Assembly: GCF_037975245.1 (NCBI RefSeq)
Contig: NC_092575.1
Location: 15,294,310-15,358,309 of the forward strand
Direction: 5' to 3'
DNA from: Apostichopus japonicus
Taxonomy: Eukaryota; Echinodermata; Holothuroidea; Aspidochirotida; Stichopodidae
Length of the DNA: 64,000 nucleotides
This document shows positions 25,601 to 35,536 of this stretch, piece by piece; position 1 is the first letter of the stretch, and each line of letters begins with the position of its first letter. A program made the position numbers and the translations under genes. Below the pieces are notes generated by a model. The model was not told the origin of the DNA. It saw only the letters and a list, made by a program, of their open reading frames with translations, and ran no database searches.

Positions 25601-28600
25601 AATATGTTAATTCAATACTTTTTGTAATACTCTGTTCCTTGAATATTTTGATCCATATATCTTTCACTCTTGTCTAGTTAAAACAATCCCTTTTGAGGGG
25701 TTCAATATGTTAATTATGCACATTGCAACTGTCTCTTGAGACTTTGTTGATCTGAATGGTAACTTACATTGATAACACACACCCCTTTCTGTTGTTAAAC
25801 AACCACCTATGCGATCTGTGGCATAAAAATTTGGCGCTCCAGGTATATCCCTTTTCTCTTCTCCCTTTATTTTCCTTCTTGATTTAATAATGTCCTCCTT
25901 TTACCAATGAATTTATGCCAAAAGTTGAGAAAATTTATATCCAAGGAGGAGCTTGTCACACCCATTAAATCGCTTTTAATGACAAACCTCCTGAGCCACA
26001 GAAGCCACCCCAGCGATGATAATCCAGACATACCGAACTCCTCAAAGGCTTCCCAGGAAATGACAAAGCAGTAAGACCTCGACCATTAACACTTTGTGTG
26101 GTTGAGATGCAGGAATTCAGGTGTGGACATGCATGACCATCCCATACTGTCTTCATTAACACTCAAGATTCCTTGACACCCCATTAAAATTTCTCCTCGT
26201 TAAATTAAAGTGACATTTCAAAACTTCCTTGTCCCAGTTTGGCAATACGCCAACAAATTAAACGTGTACTTTGCATGTATTTATGTATAAAACTAATTTT
26301 ACTGAAATTTGTCAACATATAACCTGTCAATTACTTGCTTATTAGCTGACCTTTTATTGCAAAAAACATATATATATATTTTGAACAGACTTGGCAAGTA
26401 GTTGAAATAGCTGTTACCAGGTTCTCAAATGTAAATTGGCACCTTGGTTGAAGTTCGACACGGTACAATGATCAGCTGTGTGATGTTAATATTTTTATTT
26501 TATTTTCTTTTTTTTATATCTTATTTCTGTGCTATATTTTCCTCTTTATCCTTAGAATTCCCAAAAATAATTCCTATGGTTTCATCATTGTTATGGTTCT
26601 GGTGTAGTAAACCCCTTTTGCCCAACCCAAGAAAGTTAAGTTGACTGCGGCTGGTGTAATACGGAGTATGGGATACTCTCCGCAACTGAGCAAATACTCG
26701 GTTTGATATTAGGTAGCAACTTATTAATGGCTTCAAGACATGCTTCGTAGGTAACTACAAAGACGTAAAGCTTACCTCATTCCACCAGAGTCACCTCCAC
26801 GCCCTCCTCTAAAGCTCCGGTCCCCACTGTCTCCTCCTCTATAACCACCTGAATGGGCCAAAAAAAAAAATTTCGTTACAATTTTGTTCATCCTGTTATT
26901 GTTTAAACCTTTTTCTCTTTAAGGTTACATAAGTCTACATAATGGGTATCAAAATTAGATCATGTCAAATCAAGGACTCCCTTTAATGGTTTGGTGAGAT
27001 GTCCAATTCACAGCAAGATTGCGAGAGATACTTGCAGGATTCATCAGCTGAGTGGATCCCATGCAGAGGTAATATAAAAATTCAAAGTCTACAGTAACAA
27101 AGTTTCAGTAAAACAAAGATTGGCAGCATTTAAGGACAGCAGCTGGACGAGGAACGTCCAGACACGTAGACGCCTCATCCACCCAATGGGTCCTAATGTT
27201 TCATATGTGTGTATTTAAGATCCTCCTGCAAGCAGGTACTAGCGAAGACCGAAGTCAGTCTCTTACATTCACATTTAACGTCCATGATTATGAATTGTCA
27301 ACAACTCTGTAACTGGACAACATACATTAATCTTGGAGGGACTCGAACCGGGGACCTTATGATTGGAAGGCACCGGGGTTAACCACTGAGCTAACACTCC
27401 TTGGTCGGTCGCATTGATGGAATAATCAAACTTGGAATCACTCAGGATGCCAGAGGTCAACCTACCTGGTCGGTCAGATGATCCCCCATACCTATCTGAA
27501 GGAGGACCACGACTTTCGTATCCTCCACCTATGCCAGCGAGAAAGAAATATGAAAGACAGAAGCAACTGTTATAGTGTGTGATGATAGTGTGCAGTACTA
27601 CACTGTTTGATCAAACCTGTTATAGTGTGTGATGTGCAACTGTTATAGTGTGTGATGATAGTGTGCAGTACTACACTGTTTGATCAAACCTGTGCTAGAT
27701 ATGAATGAACAATCAGTGAACACTTAAATGAAAGATAAATTTGATTATGTTAAAGAGTAGAACAGCAACATTTTCATATTAATAACTTTAGAGGGACTGT
27801 TCTTATTTGTCGTAAAATGATCTGATTATAGCCTCATTTCTTATGTAATATGGGTGGACATTTAATCTTTAAATTGCAACCTTTTTGCCCGATCCATCCC
27901 CTCTATTTTAGGGTCCACTGACAAGTGGAACATATATAAATATATATATATATATAGTTTTCTACTCACCACTTCCTCCTCCACTTCCCCCTCCCCCTCC
28001 ACTGCCTCCTTGGCTGTAACTTCTCTCTGGTTGGCTGGATCCATAACCACCTTTGGAAAAAAATATCTAATATGTAACTAAGAGTAAACTAGTGATGGAA
28101 ACAAATATCTGCTGAGACTCCTAAGATGTTCTTGTGAGGTACTCAAATGTTCACCTGTTTTTAAAATATTGCAATTAATTTCAGGGTTGACAGCAAACAA
28201 CAAGAAGAGCGAGCGTGTTGCTTCCTGACGCAACGTTTTGCACGGCGCAAAGACTTAGGCTTTGAACAGTTTCTAACTTTTAAGTTCAAAGGTAGTGTGA
28301 CAGAACCTGCTCGCACTGAGAGGCAACATTTAGCAAAAACACATTAATCTCTTTTGACAGCACATGCTCAATTAAGACAGGAATAAGCGGGAATGCTCTT
28401 GCTCAAAATTTAACCACAGTAGGAAACTTATCATTTATTGCCTGTTTTTTTTTTTAAATTCTCTTGCTCTTTCATAAAGGAGACATTCCTCAAGTTAAAT
28501 GAAACTACCTTGTGAAGATGATCCATAACCACCGGAACTTCCTCCTCCTTGGCTTCCTGCAGGCAAAAAAACAACAACAGTACTAATAAATGCAATGATA

Positions 28601-31600
28601 ATAATTATTACCTATGCAGTCATCTGTTTGATGCATAAAACCAACCACTTGCAAAAAATTCTTTAGACCTTCCACAGCATTCCTGATGACGATTTAACTA
28701 GTTTATTGACTGTGGCGTTTATGGCTAAAAAAGGATTCTATGATTAAATTCCCTCTTTTCAACTACACAGCATTTTGTAATGGCTTAATGTTCATAAACT
28801 ACACTTGTTTCGGTCTTGGCATTAATACCATATATGCCGCTAAACCTGATACACAAAAACGTCTTTGATCCTTCCGCAAATCACACACACAGTGATATGT
28901 TCGTAGATGAAATATCTGCATCTGCCATCAGTACCACACACTAGCAAGATTTTTTTAACAATTTGGATACCTTGGCTGCTTGAACGCCCCCCTTGGCTGT
29001 ACCCATGGCTGCCCTGAGATTGGTACGCACCACTGGATTGGTCTGATTGCCCATAGGAAGATGATCCTCCACTCTGGCCATACTGAGGCTGTGAACTGTT
29101 GTAGCCTCCTGTAGATGGTGCTGCTGGCTGTTGGCTGTAACCGCCAGGCTGAGGAGTTGTCTGTTGTTGCCCATAACTTGGGGCACTGGACTGACCACCG
29201 TAGGCTGAATTTGAAACAATTTACAAGTATGACAAAAATCTTTTTTTAATGGAATGAACAAACTTCCCATGGATCAAGTGATTATAAAGTCTTAAGAACT
29301 GTTAGTGGTGAGTAAAAGGCATCTAAGGACAGTTACAGTATGAACAGAAAGTGTGGGTAGGGGTAGGCTAATTCAAGCAGCTTAAAATACAATATCTAAC
29401 CAAAATCATCACATTAATGTTACAAATTGTTTCATGATGTACATTGTGACTAAGAGGCCTTAATGTAATGTGTGCACAGTCACGTACTGCTGGGTACAAA
29501 TGATGATGATGATGACGCACTTATACTAAAAGCCGTCTGGAAGCAAATCTGGGTAGTGAATTCGTTTCTATATGGGCAAGGAAGATACCACAATGTTTAC
29601 AACTTTGGTCTTCGGGCTATCAAAATCTCACTATAAAAAGCCCGATGGACTACAACTTTTGAGAAAACTTTGTTGAGAAACGGGCAGCTGATCCTGGACA
29701 TGTCCTTTGGGTTGTCAATTGGTCCGTATGTTCTTAGTTATGTCCAATACTGTAATGAACACATTTCAGTAAGCATGCACGTTCACACAGACATTTGTGT
29801 TTGTTCGTTCGTCGCGTGGGGACCTAACTAGCATTATAAATATGCCCTGGCGACATCTCTTACCAGGTTGTGTGGTCTGCTGATAGGCTGGAGCAGCCTG
29901 GCTGTACTGTTGTGGCTGCTGTCCATAAGCTGCAGCAGCAGCCTGTGGCTGTTGTTGTGTAGTCTGGCTGTAATCATAACTCCCTACTTGCTGCGGTGTG
30001 CTGTAATCCTGCAAACACATAAATCATGACAGAGTGATTAACAACAGACAGAACAGAAACATGGATTCAAATGTCAAAATATAACATCACCCACCTTTTG
30101 GTAAGGAAATCTAACTTAATACCTTTATTCAAAGCATCAAGGATAGGGATTACTGACTGTCCTATATACAGTTCTGAAGTTGTTAACCTTTTTCGATGGA
30201 ATAAAGGGGAATAATCTAGTGCTAAAATTTGGTGTGTGTTAGTACTCAGGTTTCTGATTTTTACTTTAGAAGTTTTTAAATACTGAAAATGAATAGAATA
30301 GCATGCCTGGCTTTAAACCAATTGTCTGAAATCTGTGGGGTTTTGGCAGACATCTAACAAATTCATCTACACTTTTCAAAACTGGCTGACATAGATCGAT
30401 ATACTTTTTAGTGTTTGCAACATGGAAGTCACAAGCTACATTCATGCATTGTAAAGGATGGGTGATTTGCAGACATCCAACAAATATCAACTACACTTTT
30501 CAAACTGGCTGACATAGATCGATATACTTATGACTGTTTGTAACATGGAAGTCACAAGCTACATTCATGCAATGTGAAGGATGGGTGATTTAGTGGTTTG
30601 CAGACATCCAACAAATATCATCTACACTTTTCAAAACTGGCTGACATAGATCGATATACTTTTTAGTGTTTGTAACATTGAAAGTCACAAGACTACATTC
30701 ATGCAATGTGAAGGATGGGTGATTTGGTGGCACGCTGCTAGCTCAGTCGTTACGGGAGATCCTGGTCCGTGGGCCTTAAAGTTCACAGACTGTTGCTTTG
30801 AACAATCAACTTACCTGCTGAGAGTACTGTCCAGTTTGGGCTGCAGGCTGAGCATAGGATGCAGCAGCCTGTGTGGCTGCAGGCTGTTGATAAGCTCCTT
30901 GTTGCTGGCCATAATTGTACCTGTGGCAAAGAAAAGAGAAACAGTAAGTAAAACTTGAGCTAAGCAGAAACCTGAAAATAAGTGGTCATTGGTAGAACAG
31001 CAAAGTAGCAAAAACCAATGTATATGTCTATTATACATAATAGCCTGCCATTTAGGTTAATTTTAAAACTTACTAACACACCTGGCCAAAATATGCATAA
31101 ATTTGTGTAAATCTGCTACGTTCTATTGGTGGCATACACTACTTGTATTCAAAAGTAAGTATGGTGCCCCAAATCATAGATGCCTAACTTGCAGCCACCA
31201 ATCTTACACTTAAGGAATTTATACAAAGACAGGCACTGACAAAATTTTTGCAAAAGATCAAACAGAAAAATTAATTCAATTAGTAGGGCATGAAGTGTCC
31301 TTCCTGGAAATTCAACTATTAATTACTCCTGAGTTAGAAGCAACCAAATACACGATTAGTCAATGTGTCAATTGTGTGTGCAAATGTCTATGTCGGACAA
31401 ACAAAAAGTTTGTATTCAAAGACCTTCATAGTGCAATGGATGGTAGTAATCCACAATGTTGGTGTTAAAAATGGAAACAAATGTGCATTTAGCTAATACA
31501 CATTAAGGGAAACAAATTACATTATATTGTACAGCATATACTTTTTTGGTTTATTAAAGTGCTGAAATATTTGCTGCTTGTGGAAAGAGTCACTTTTTTA

Positions 31601-34569
31601 CACGTATGGCAGTTTGCTTCTATATCAGTTTAGTGATCGTTATGCTATGAACGGTTTCAGTTGTTTTCCGCATACGTTACTTTCCGCTGATTACTTTCCG
31701 CTGAAAAAATTCTTCTGCGGAAAACACCTTTTTTTCACCTTCCTGTATACTATATTTTTCGCATATTTTAGGATACCAAATTCAGGCAGGATGATTAAAA
31801 TAACATGAGAAAGTATCAAAGAACGTCGATAAAGGATGGTTAGACTGAGTTCATGTCAGAAAAGTTAAGCTGCTTATAATACAGAGGAGGCTTGGGGGTG
31901 TGTAATTAGGGATTATTAAAGAAGTATGTGGTGGTCGGCTGATAAAAGGGCAAAGGGACACCCGCGTTATGAAGGATTGACTATCTAATAAAGTATTAAA
32001 ACTGCGGTCCGCGTAATGATAGTTTAAAAAAAAAAGTTGTAAAAGGCGGTATCTTTGATTTTCGCTGGAAATGGCTGTATAAGTAAGGGCTGTTTTAATA
32101 GTCGAACATGCATTTTGCACCACCTTTCTTACGAGTTACATCTAAAATCATGGCCGATTTATCCTGTTACAGTTAAATCCTATCTTCTCCACCTTCCTAA
32201 ATCATTCCATGTGCCTAATTAATTCAGTAAGTTATTCTGTCCCTCCAAAAAAAAAACGTTACTTTCCGCTGAAAAAAAAACGTTGTTTTCCGCTGACAAA
32301 TTTGTTTGCGGAAAACACTGTTTTGTTTCAGCGGAAAGTAACGTGTGCGGAAAACAACGGTACCCGCTATGAACTTACCCAGCAGTTTGGGCACCATAAG
32401 CTTGGTATTCTGTTGGGAAATAAAAAAAAGAATAAAAACTTTGCAAACCATGAAATGTGTTTGCTGGTTATACCAGCAAACATACAATATATTCCAATAT
32501 ATACTTGAAAATTGTCGCACAAATGTTGAAAATTGGCCTGGCATGGATAAGTTAAGACTACAGTACATGGTATAATGGTACAGGAATGAAAATAAGTGTC
32601 CACAGCCTATAAGCTTCAAATGCTCTCGTGGAAGTTTTCATTATTTACAATCACAATAAGTCAAATTCCACTCCACATCATGAAACATTAGTTTCCTAGG
32701 GTAAAAGGGTGTAGGCCTCATCGTTACGTTCAGTGCTATCCACATGAAGTACCAACATTAAGTTGGCCTAAAATCAGTTTCCAAAATTGTTCTACATCCA
32801 AGTGCTGCTTCTTCTCTGCCACAACTTGACAACACAAGGATATCTGTCAGAAGTAAAATGTAATGAAATCCTGAACGAAGCTTAGAGTTAGACAAGGCCC
32901 TCTAGTTTAGAAATAAAAGATCATGCTTCTCTCATATTAGGTTTGCATACTCCACTAAATATTACGGTTTAAAGAGCTCAGGGTATTTTCAGATTTTGTA
33001 TAGGTAATGTGTTGGTAGGCCTAGCCTATTCTTTAAGTGTAGAACAGGCTAGAACTGAACTTGTACTGTCTTATTGAAAGTATTAACTCTGTGCAGTTGG
33101 GTAAGCTTTGTGTAGATACTAGGTCATTGAATGAAGATGAAGAAAAATAGAACAATGTTAGTGTTAGCATTCTGTAATTGTTCAAGTGGCAGATAAAACT
33201 TGGGGCTAGGCGTAATAAATACAATTTCTGTGTGCAATGTTATTTCCCTTGCCGACCTGTTTGACAACATCCATTGTTAACTCAAAGTGGTAAAGATACA
33301 GCAGCTGAATGTACAGTGGTACTTGTTCAACATAACATGCATTGCATTGGTTTTTTTTTCCTGTCTAACAAAGAACTGTTCACAAATACGACAACTGAGA
33401 TCATTAACATAGGCCTAAGCTGGTTTCAGTTGTTTTCCGCATACGTTACTTTCCGCTGAAAAAATTCTTCTGCGGAAAACACCTTTTTTTCACCTTCCTG
33501 TATACTATATTTTTCGCATATTTTAGGATACCAAATTCAGGCAGGATGATTAAAATAACATGAGAAAGTATCAAAGAATGTTGATAAAGGATGGTTAGAC
33601 TGAGTTCATGTCAGAAAAGTTAAGCTGCTTATAATACAGAGGAGGCTTGGGGGTGTGTAATTAGGGATTATTAAAGAAGTATGTGGTGGTCGGCCGATAA
33701 AAGGGCAAAGGGACACCCGCGTTATGAAGGATTGACTATCTAATAAAGTATTAAAACTGCGGTCCGCGTAATGATAGTTTAAAAAAAAAGTTGTAAAAGG
33801 CGGTATCTTTGATTTTCGCTGGAAATGGCTGTATAAGTAAGGGCTGTTTTAATAGTCGAACACGCATTTTGCACCACCTTTCTTACGAGTTACATCTAAA
33901 ATCATGGCCGATTTATCCTGTTACAGTTACCAATCTTCTCCACCTTCCTAAATCATTCCATGTGCCTAATCAATTCAGCAAGTTATTCTGTCCCTTCAAA
34001 AAAAAAACGTTACTTTCCGCTGAAAAAAACGTTGTTTTCCGCTGACAAATTTGTTTGCGGAAAACACCGTTTTGTTTCAGCGGAAAGTAACGTGTGCGGA
34101 AAACAACGGTACCCGCCTAAGCTAGACCAGTTCATTATGCATCTCTCAAGCAATGGCTACCATTAGCACTTAGCAGGGCGTTGCATTTTTAGTCTAGACC
34201 AAAATATAACCTTCAGTCCTGTTGCGAGAGGCTTGATTCGAAAAAAAGGCAATAACGGAAAACGAAATTAGACGCTAGGGTAAATTTAACGTGAAAAAAA
34301 GTGTGACAAAATCTGTGTTAATCGTTAGCATGCTTAGGCTAGGGTATGCCAATACAATTTGATCAGTAGGCTACCATGCCTGTTGCCTTAACAAAGAATA
34401 AAGACTTGCAATTCAGTTGTAATCCTCCACATTTTAAGCGAAGAAATTTTGTAGAAGACTTACACTAATACCACTATAAATTTTTTAAACGATATGCATC
34501 TGATTTGGGACGCTTTGAAAATTGTTGACTAAGAAAATTCGAAATCTTACGGTTAGCTCCAGAAGCCAT
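10494..34569 (-). CDS. FET-family RNA-binding protein (FUS/EWSR1/TAF15-like), 17 coding exons, 543 aa
   Basis: The spliced frame is unbroken (1632 nt). Exons in order: 34569-34551, 32409-32379, 30920-30815, 30008-29864, 29204-28971, 28556-28509, 28050-27970, 27528-27466, 26848-26776, 21546-21509, 16935-16900, 16418-16312, 15530-15404, 14824-14744, 13339-13183, 12664-12576, 10690-10494. Domains: Tyr/Gln/Ser/Gly-rich prion-like region (1-242), RGG patch (243-291), RRM (about 301-385, RNP2 IFISDLP, RNP1 KGEATVTY), RGG/GD-rich linker (386-436), RanBP2-type zinc finger (439-470, Cys442, 451, 462, 465), and a C-terminal RGG tract ending RRGRPY. FET proteins are nuclear RNA/DNA-binding factors acting in transcription, splicing and condensates. 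The MASG start and RxRPY end match the family. Whether it is orthologous to one vertebrate member cannot be said; invertebrates usually have one gene. The zinc finger has an unusual C-x8-C spacing. Confidence 0.95.
10696..10995. repeat. Tandem repeat, about three units of 102-103 bp
   Basis: Units begin AAAGACAAACACAGAA at about 10696, 10798 and 10901 and end with GGAGGAGGGCTGAGTATACA. The array starts 6 nt into the last FET intron, directly beside the acceptor of exon 17, so each unit carries a near copy of sequence next to the splice site. Confidence 0.9.
11564..12567. mobile_element. Composite hAT-like element on the FET exon 16 donor
   Basis: Ends CAGTGGCGGCGGAAC at the left and complementary GTTCCGCCGCGCCTG at the right. 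Exact duplication TCACTTAC on both sides (11556-11563, 12568-12575). 1004 bp with internal repeats (GTACGCTCCGCGCCAAC twice) and a second CAGTGGCGGAGCG-like terminus at about 11921, suggesting nesting. No transposase seen. Confidence 0.8.
12576..12664 (-). CDS. FET exon 16 (rest of RanBP2-type zinc finger)
   Basis: 89 nt, PCGNVNFGWRQNCNRCQAPK then PGGGDSGGM. Acceptor AATTTCAG. Donor GTAAGTGA is itself one copy of the target-site duplication of a hAT-type insertion. Confidence 0.92.
13183..13339 (-). CDS. FET exon 15 (RGG2 and first zinc-finger Cys)
   Basis: 157 nt. A long GGR/GD tract is followed by REGDWECQNDTDKG. The only usable donor is GTATGT after AAAGG. This leaves eight residues between the first two zinc ligands. 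Confidence 0.85.
14195..14695 (+). mobile_element. 3' end of a LINE retrotransposon (degenerate)
   Basis: Plus-strand frame reads ARAFRSQSHLSLVIP, then VTYGDCSFSAAGPKL-stop, then FSLPHHLRNVTSIDTFKK. This is the conserved tail of LINE reverse-transcriptase ORFs (YGDRxFSxAAPxLWNSLP). A TAG replaces the expected Trp codon. A 3' UTR with TTGTACAGCGCCCTTGAGCA follows. It lies in a FET intron, antisense to the gene. Confidence 0.75.
14744..14824 (-). CDS. FET exon 14 (end of RRM, start of RGG2)
   Basis: 81 nt, GKEFDKNIIKVQLATRNIPI then GGFRGGR. Acceptor TCCTTCTAG, donor GTGAGAG. Confidence 0.93.
14867..15180 (+). mobile_element. tRNA-derived SINE with GGGTTAAATGGGTACC body
   Basis: A box TGGCTAAGGCG (14883-14893), B box GGTTCGACTCC (14919-14929), then CTTGGGCAAGATGCTTCAT and CCAGGGGTTAAATGGGTACC. 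The tail is CACTATATAAAAGTGG and a (TATTAT)-type run. This SINE body type is common in echinoderms and other invertebrates. In FET intron 13. Confidence 0.85.
15404..15530 (-). CDS. FET exon 13 (RRM, second half)
   Basis: 127 nt beginning IDKKRNGPKIWIYRTPNGE. RNP1 KGEATVTY and the following DDPYTANSAIDWFNG are diagnostic of FET RRMs. Acceptor CTCTTCAG, donor GTAAGATT. Confidence 0.95.
16135..16187 (+). mobile_element. SINE/LINE 3' tail fragment
   Basis: GCGCTATATAAGCACGGGCG followed by (TAA)n, matching the tail style of the SINE at 14867-15180. 5' truncated. Confidence 0.5.
16312..16418 (-). CDS. FET exon 12 (RRM, first half)
   Basis: 107 nt encoding DQEKMVLEDTIFISDLPKSA... to ...GAIGIIK. 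RNP2 is TIFISDLP. The end at GIIK matches FUS-type RRMs. Donor GTCAGT. Confidence 0.93.
16900..16935 (-). CDS. FET exon 11 (residues 280-291)
   Basis: 36-nt symmetrical phase 1-1 exon, DRSPMGGDDRGG, between CTTTTAACAG and GTAAAG. Confidence 0.82.
16936..21508 (-). other. FET intron 10 (4.6 kb)
   Basis: No exon supportable. Contains the degenerate repeat array 18960-19430. The plus-strand frame at 20011-20310 has no recognisable domain and is not called. Confidence 0.5.
18960..19430. repeat. Degenerate tandem repeat array in FET intron 10
   Basis: GAGATCTGGATGTATGCACA followed by CCTGATGGTCCAACCAACC recurs near 18970, 19103 and 19283, with a partial unit near 19417. The spacing alternates at about 133-180 bp. 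TTCTCTGGGTCCCATGAGAG recurs between units. The long minus-strand open frame here is a by-product of the repetition. Confidence 0.8.
21509..21546 (-). CDS. FET exon 10 (residues 267-279)
   Basis: 38-nt exon RDRPGRGGGFKPF between TACCAATAG and GTAAGTGG. It sits alone between two introns of about 5.2 and 4.6 kb. Frame agrees with both neighbours. Confidence 0.82.
21547..26775 (-). other. FET intron 9 (5.2 kb)
   Basis: No exon supportable. Contains purine-rich low-complexity DNA (about 22230-22295 and 22796-22840) and a 248-bp direct duplication (25190-25685). Confidence 0.5.
25190..25685. repeat. Direct tandem duplication, about 250-bp unit, two copies
   Basis: Both copies carry TATTTATTGTATTAACAGAT, GCTGTTTGCAGTTACTACTA, CTCAGTAACCTTTCCTTA and CTTGAATATTTTGATCCATA in the same order. 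The left copy starts near 25192 and the right near 25443. Confidence 0.9.
26776..26848 (-). CDS. FET exon 9 (residues 243-266, RGG patch)
   Basis: 73 nt between CCCATTCAG and GTAAGC. Encodes GGYRGGDSGDRSFRGGRGGD and ends at an Arg codon split by the intron. Confidence 0.9.
27205..27404 (-). mobile_element. tRNA-derived SINE (copy 2, minus strand)
   Basis: Same family as 3548-3795 in the opposite orientation. Minus-strand A box TAGCTCAGTGG (27393-27383) and B box GGTTCGAGTCC (27349-27339). The body and AAGATCCTCCTGCAAGCAGG end match. Lies 60 bp from FET exon 8. Confidence 0.82.
27466..27528 (-). CDS. FET exon 8 (residues 222-242)
   Basis: 63-nt symmetrical phase 1-1 exon, GGGYESRGPPSDRYGG.., acceptor GCATAG, donor GTAGGT. 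Confidence 0.88.
27569..27691. repeat. Short tandem repeat, about 75-bp unit
   Basis: GTTATAGTGTGTGATGATAG followed by TGTGCAGTACTACACTGTTTG and ATCAAACCTG occurs twice around a partial unit, between FET exons 7 and 8. Confidence 0.85.
27970..28050 (-). CDS. FET exon 7 (residues 195-221)
   Basis: 81-nt symmetrical phase 1-1 exon. GGYGSSQPERSYSQ is followed by a Gly/Ser run; donor GTGAGT. Confidence 0.88.
28509..28556 (-). CDS. FET exon 6 (residues 179-194)
   Basis: 48-nt symmetrical phase 1-1 exon, SQGGGSSGGYGSSSQ, between TGCCTGCAG and GTAGTTTC. Confidence 0.88.
28971..29204 (-). CDS. FET exon 5 (residues 101-178)
   Basis: 234 nt, the largest low-complexity exon, rich in SYGQ and GGYSQQ repeats. 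The correct frame differs from the longest open frame over these bases. It ends ...GRSSSQ at donor GTATCC. Symmetrical phase 1-1. Confidence 0.92.
29864..30008 (-). CDS. FET exon 4 (residues 53-100)
   Basis: 145 nt after acceptor TGTTTGCAG. Encodes DYSTPQQVGSYDYSQTTQ..., with a poly-Ala/Gln stretch. Donor GTAAGAG; ends in phase 1. Confidence 0.92.
30340..30735. repeat. Tandem repeat, three units of about 124-129 bp
   Basis: Units contain CAGACATCCAACAAATATCA, GGCTGACATAGATCGATATA and ACAAGCTACATTCATGCA, beginning near 30347, 30471 and 30600. Located in FET intron 3. Confidence 0.9.
30815..30920 (-). CDS. FET exon 3 (residues 17-52)
   Basis: 106 nt between TTTGCCACAG and GTAAGTTG. It encodes YNYGQQQGAYQQP... 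...TGQYSQQ, typical FET low-complexity sequence. Confidence 0.9.
31653..32366. mobile_element. hAT-like MITE copy 1, adjoining the FET exon 2 donor
   Basis: 714 bp from GGTTTCAGTTGTTTTCCGCA to ...GTGCGGAAAACAACGGTACCCG. Perfect 8-bp duplication CTATGAAC at 31645-31652 and 32367-32374. Subterminal TTTCCGCTGA / TCAGCGGAAA motifs recur inverted in both ends. No transposase-like frame. Confidence 0.9.
32379..32409 (-). CDS. FET exon 2 (residues 7-16, QYQAYGAQTA)
   Basis: 31-nt exon between TTTCCCAACAG and GTAAGTTC. Tyr/Gln/Ala-rich, in frame with exons 1 and 3. Its donor adjoins a hAT-like insertion (31653-32366). Confidence 0.85.
33422..34115. mobile_element. hAT-like MITE copy 2 (same family as 31653-32366)
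   Basis: 694 bp, nearly identical to copy 1 and in the same orientation. Perfect 8-bp duplication CCTAAGCT at 33414-33421 and 34116-34123. Both copies lie in introns 1 and 2 of the FET gene, about 1 kb apart. Confidence 0.92.
34551..34569 (-). CDS. FET exon 1 (residues 1-6)
   Basis: Starts ATGGCTTCTGGAGC (MASGA.), like the MAS- start of FET proteins, and stops at donor GTAAGATT. Phase 1 at its end. Confidence 0.85.
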
Positions 34570-34609
34570 TGTTGCAATTTGGTAGGTGACGCTGACAAAG
34601 TGGTATAAG

Positions 34610-34615
34610 CACGTG
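34610..34615. promoter_or_regulatory. CACGTG E-box 40 bp upstream of the FET start codon
   Basis: A palindromic CACGTG lies in the presumed 5' region. It is a known bHLH-ZIP binding core but occurs by chance every few kb. It is a candidate only. Confidence 0.25.
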
Positions 34616-34632
34616 ATCAGGAGGGCGCTAGA

Positions 34633-34930
34633 TCTATATATAGTACAGAGCCGTGTATAGAGACATACGGCTCTGATATAGTACGCAGAGCCGCATATTT
34701 AGATACGCAGGAGCCGTACGCATGAGCCGTTTACGGCTCTAATAGTACGGCTATGATAGTAGGGTTCTTTTTTGTAGAGGAACTCTAATACTTCGCAGAG
34801 CTGTATCAAAATATACGGCTCTGATAGTAGGTGGAGTTCCTTTAAAGGAACTTAGTAGTACGCAGAGCCGAAATATACGGCTCTGATAGTACGTAAAGGA
34901 ACTCAACAGTAGGCTCTGACAGTACTGAAA
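34633..34930. repeat. Inverted-repeat array of AGAGCCGTA / TACGGCTCT motifs upstream of FET
   Basis: About ten copies of GGCTCT or AGAGCC alternate in orientation within 300 bp, with TGATAGTACG spacers. There is also a perfect 16-bp palindrome GTTCCTTTAAAGGAAC (34836-34851). The array begins about 65 bp upstream of the FET start codon, in the presumed promoter/5' region. Confidence 0.85.
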
Positions 34931-35536
34931 CCTGAAGGTTACGTCACTTGTAAACAAACCTCTTCACTCAGTAGTAAACAATTTTCGTACGCTGCTCACG
35001 GGAGGCCTAAAGGGGTCTAAAATTGCCTCAGTCGACCCACTATGCACCACATGTACTTGCATTGATGCTCTTCAACATGTAAGCCACAAAAAAACAAAAC
35101 AAAAAACAGATTCTGATTCATAATATATCAACATAATGTTCTCCTATTGTATTTTGGCACTTTTCCTGAGGGCGGATTGATATAGACTCTAATAGGAGTA
35201 TGCCACCATCCACTACGTTTCGTAGGTTGACTCACCCTGGCATGTATTTTGCTCTTCTAAGAATTTAGGTAGGAAAGTTGACTTCAGTAATTTCTAGACT
35301 ATGAGGAAAACAGCAGCCAAAGAGTGTTTCAATTTCTCTCAGGAAATACATTACTGGGCCTACTATTATACTGATACCAGTGCGTCCAATCCAGAATTCT
35401 CTCGGAACATTAATTTATCACTCAACTTCGACGGTAACGTCCCATATCCAACATCATTACATCATCACGCGCGGATCCGAGGAGAGGACGGGTGGTGTCA
35501 ATCTAGTAATTAGCACAAATTGCGTGTAGAACTAAT

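Noticed and set aside
30725-30790. tRNA-like GCTAGCTCAGTCGTTACGGG segment
   Set aside because: A box is plausible but no good B box follows at the right distance. It could be an old SINE fragment but not a tRNA gene.
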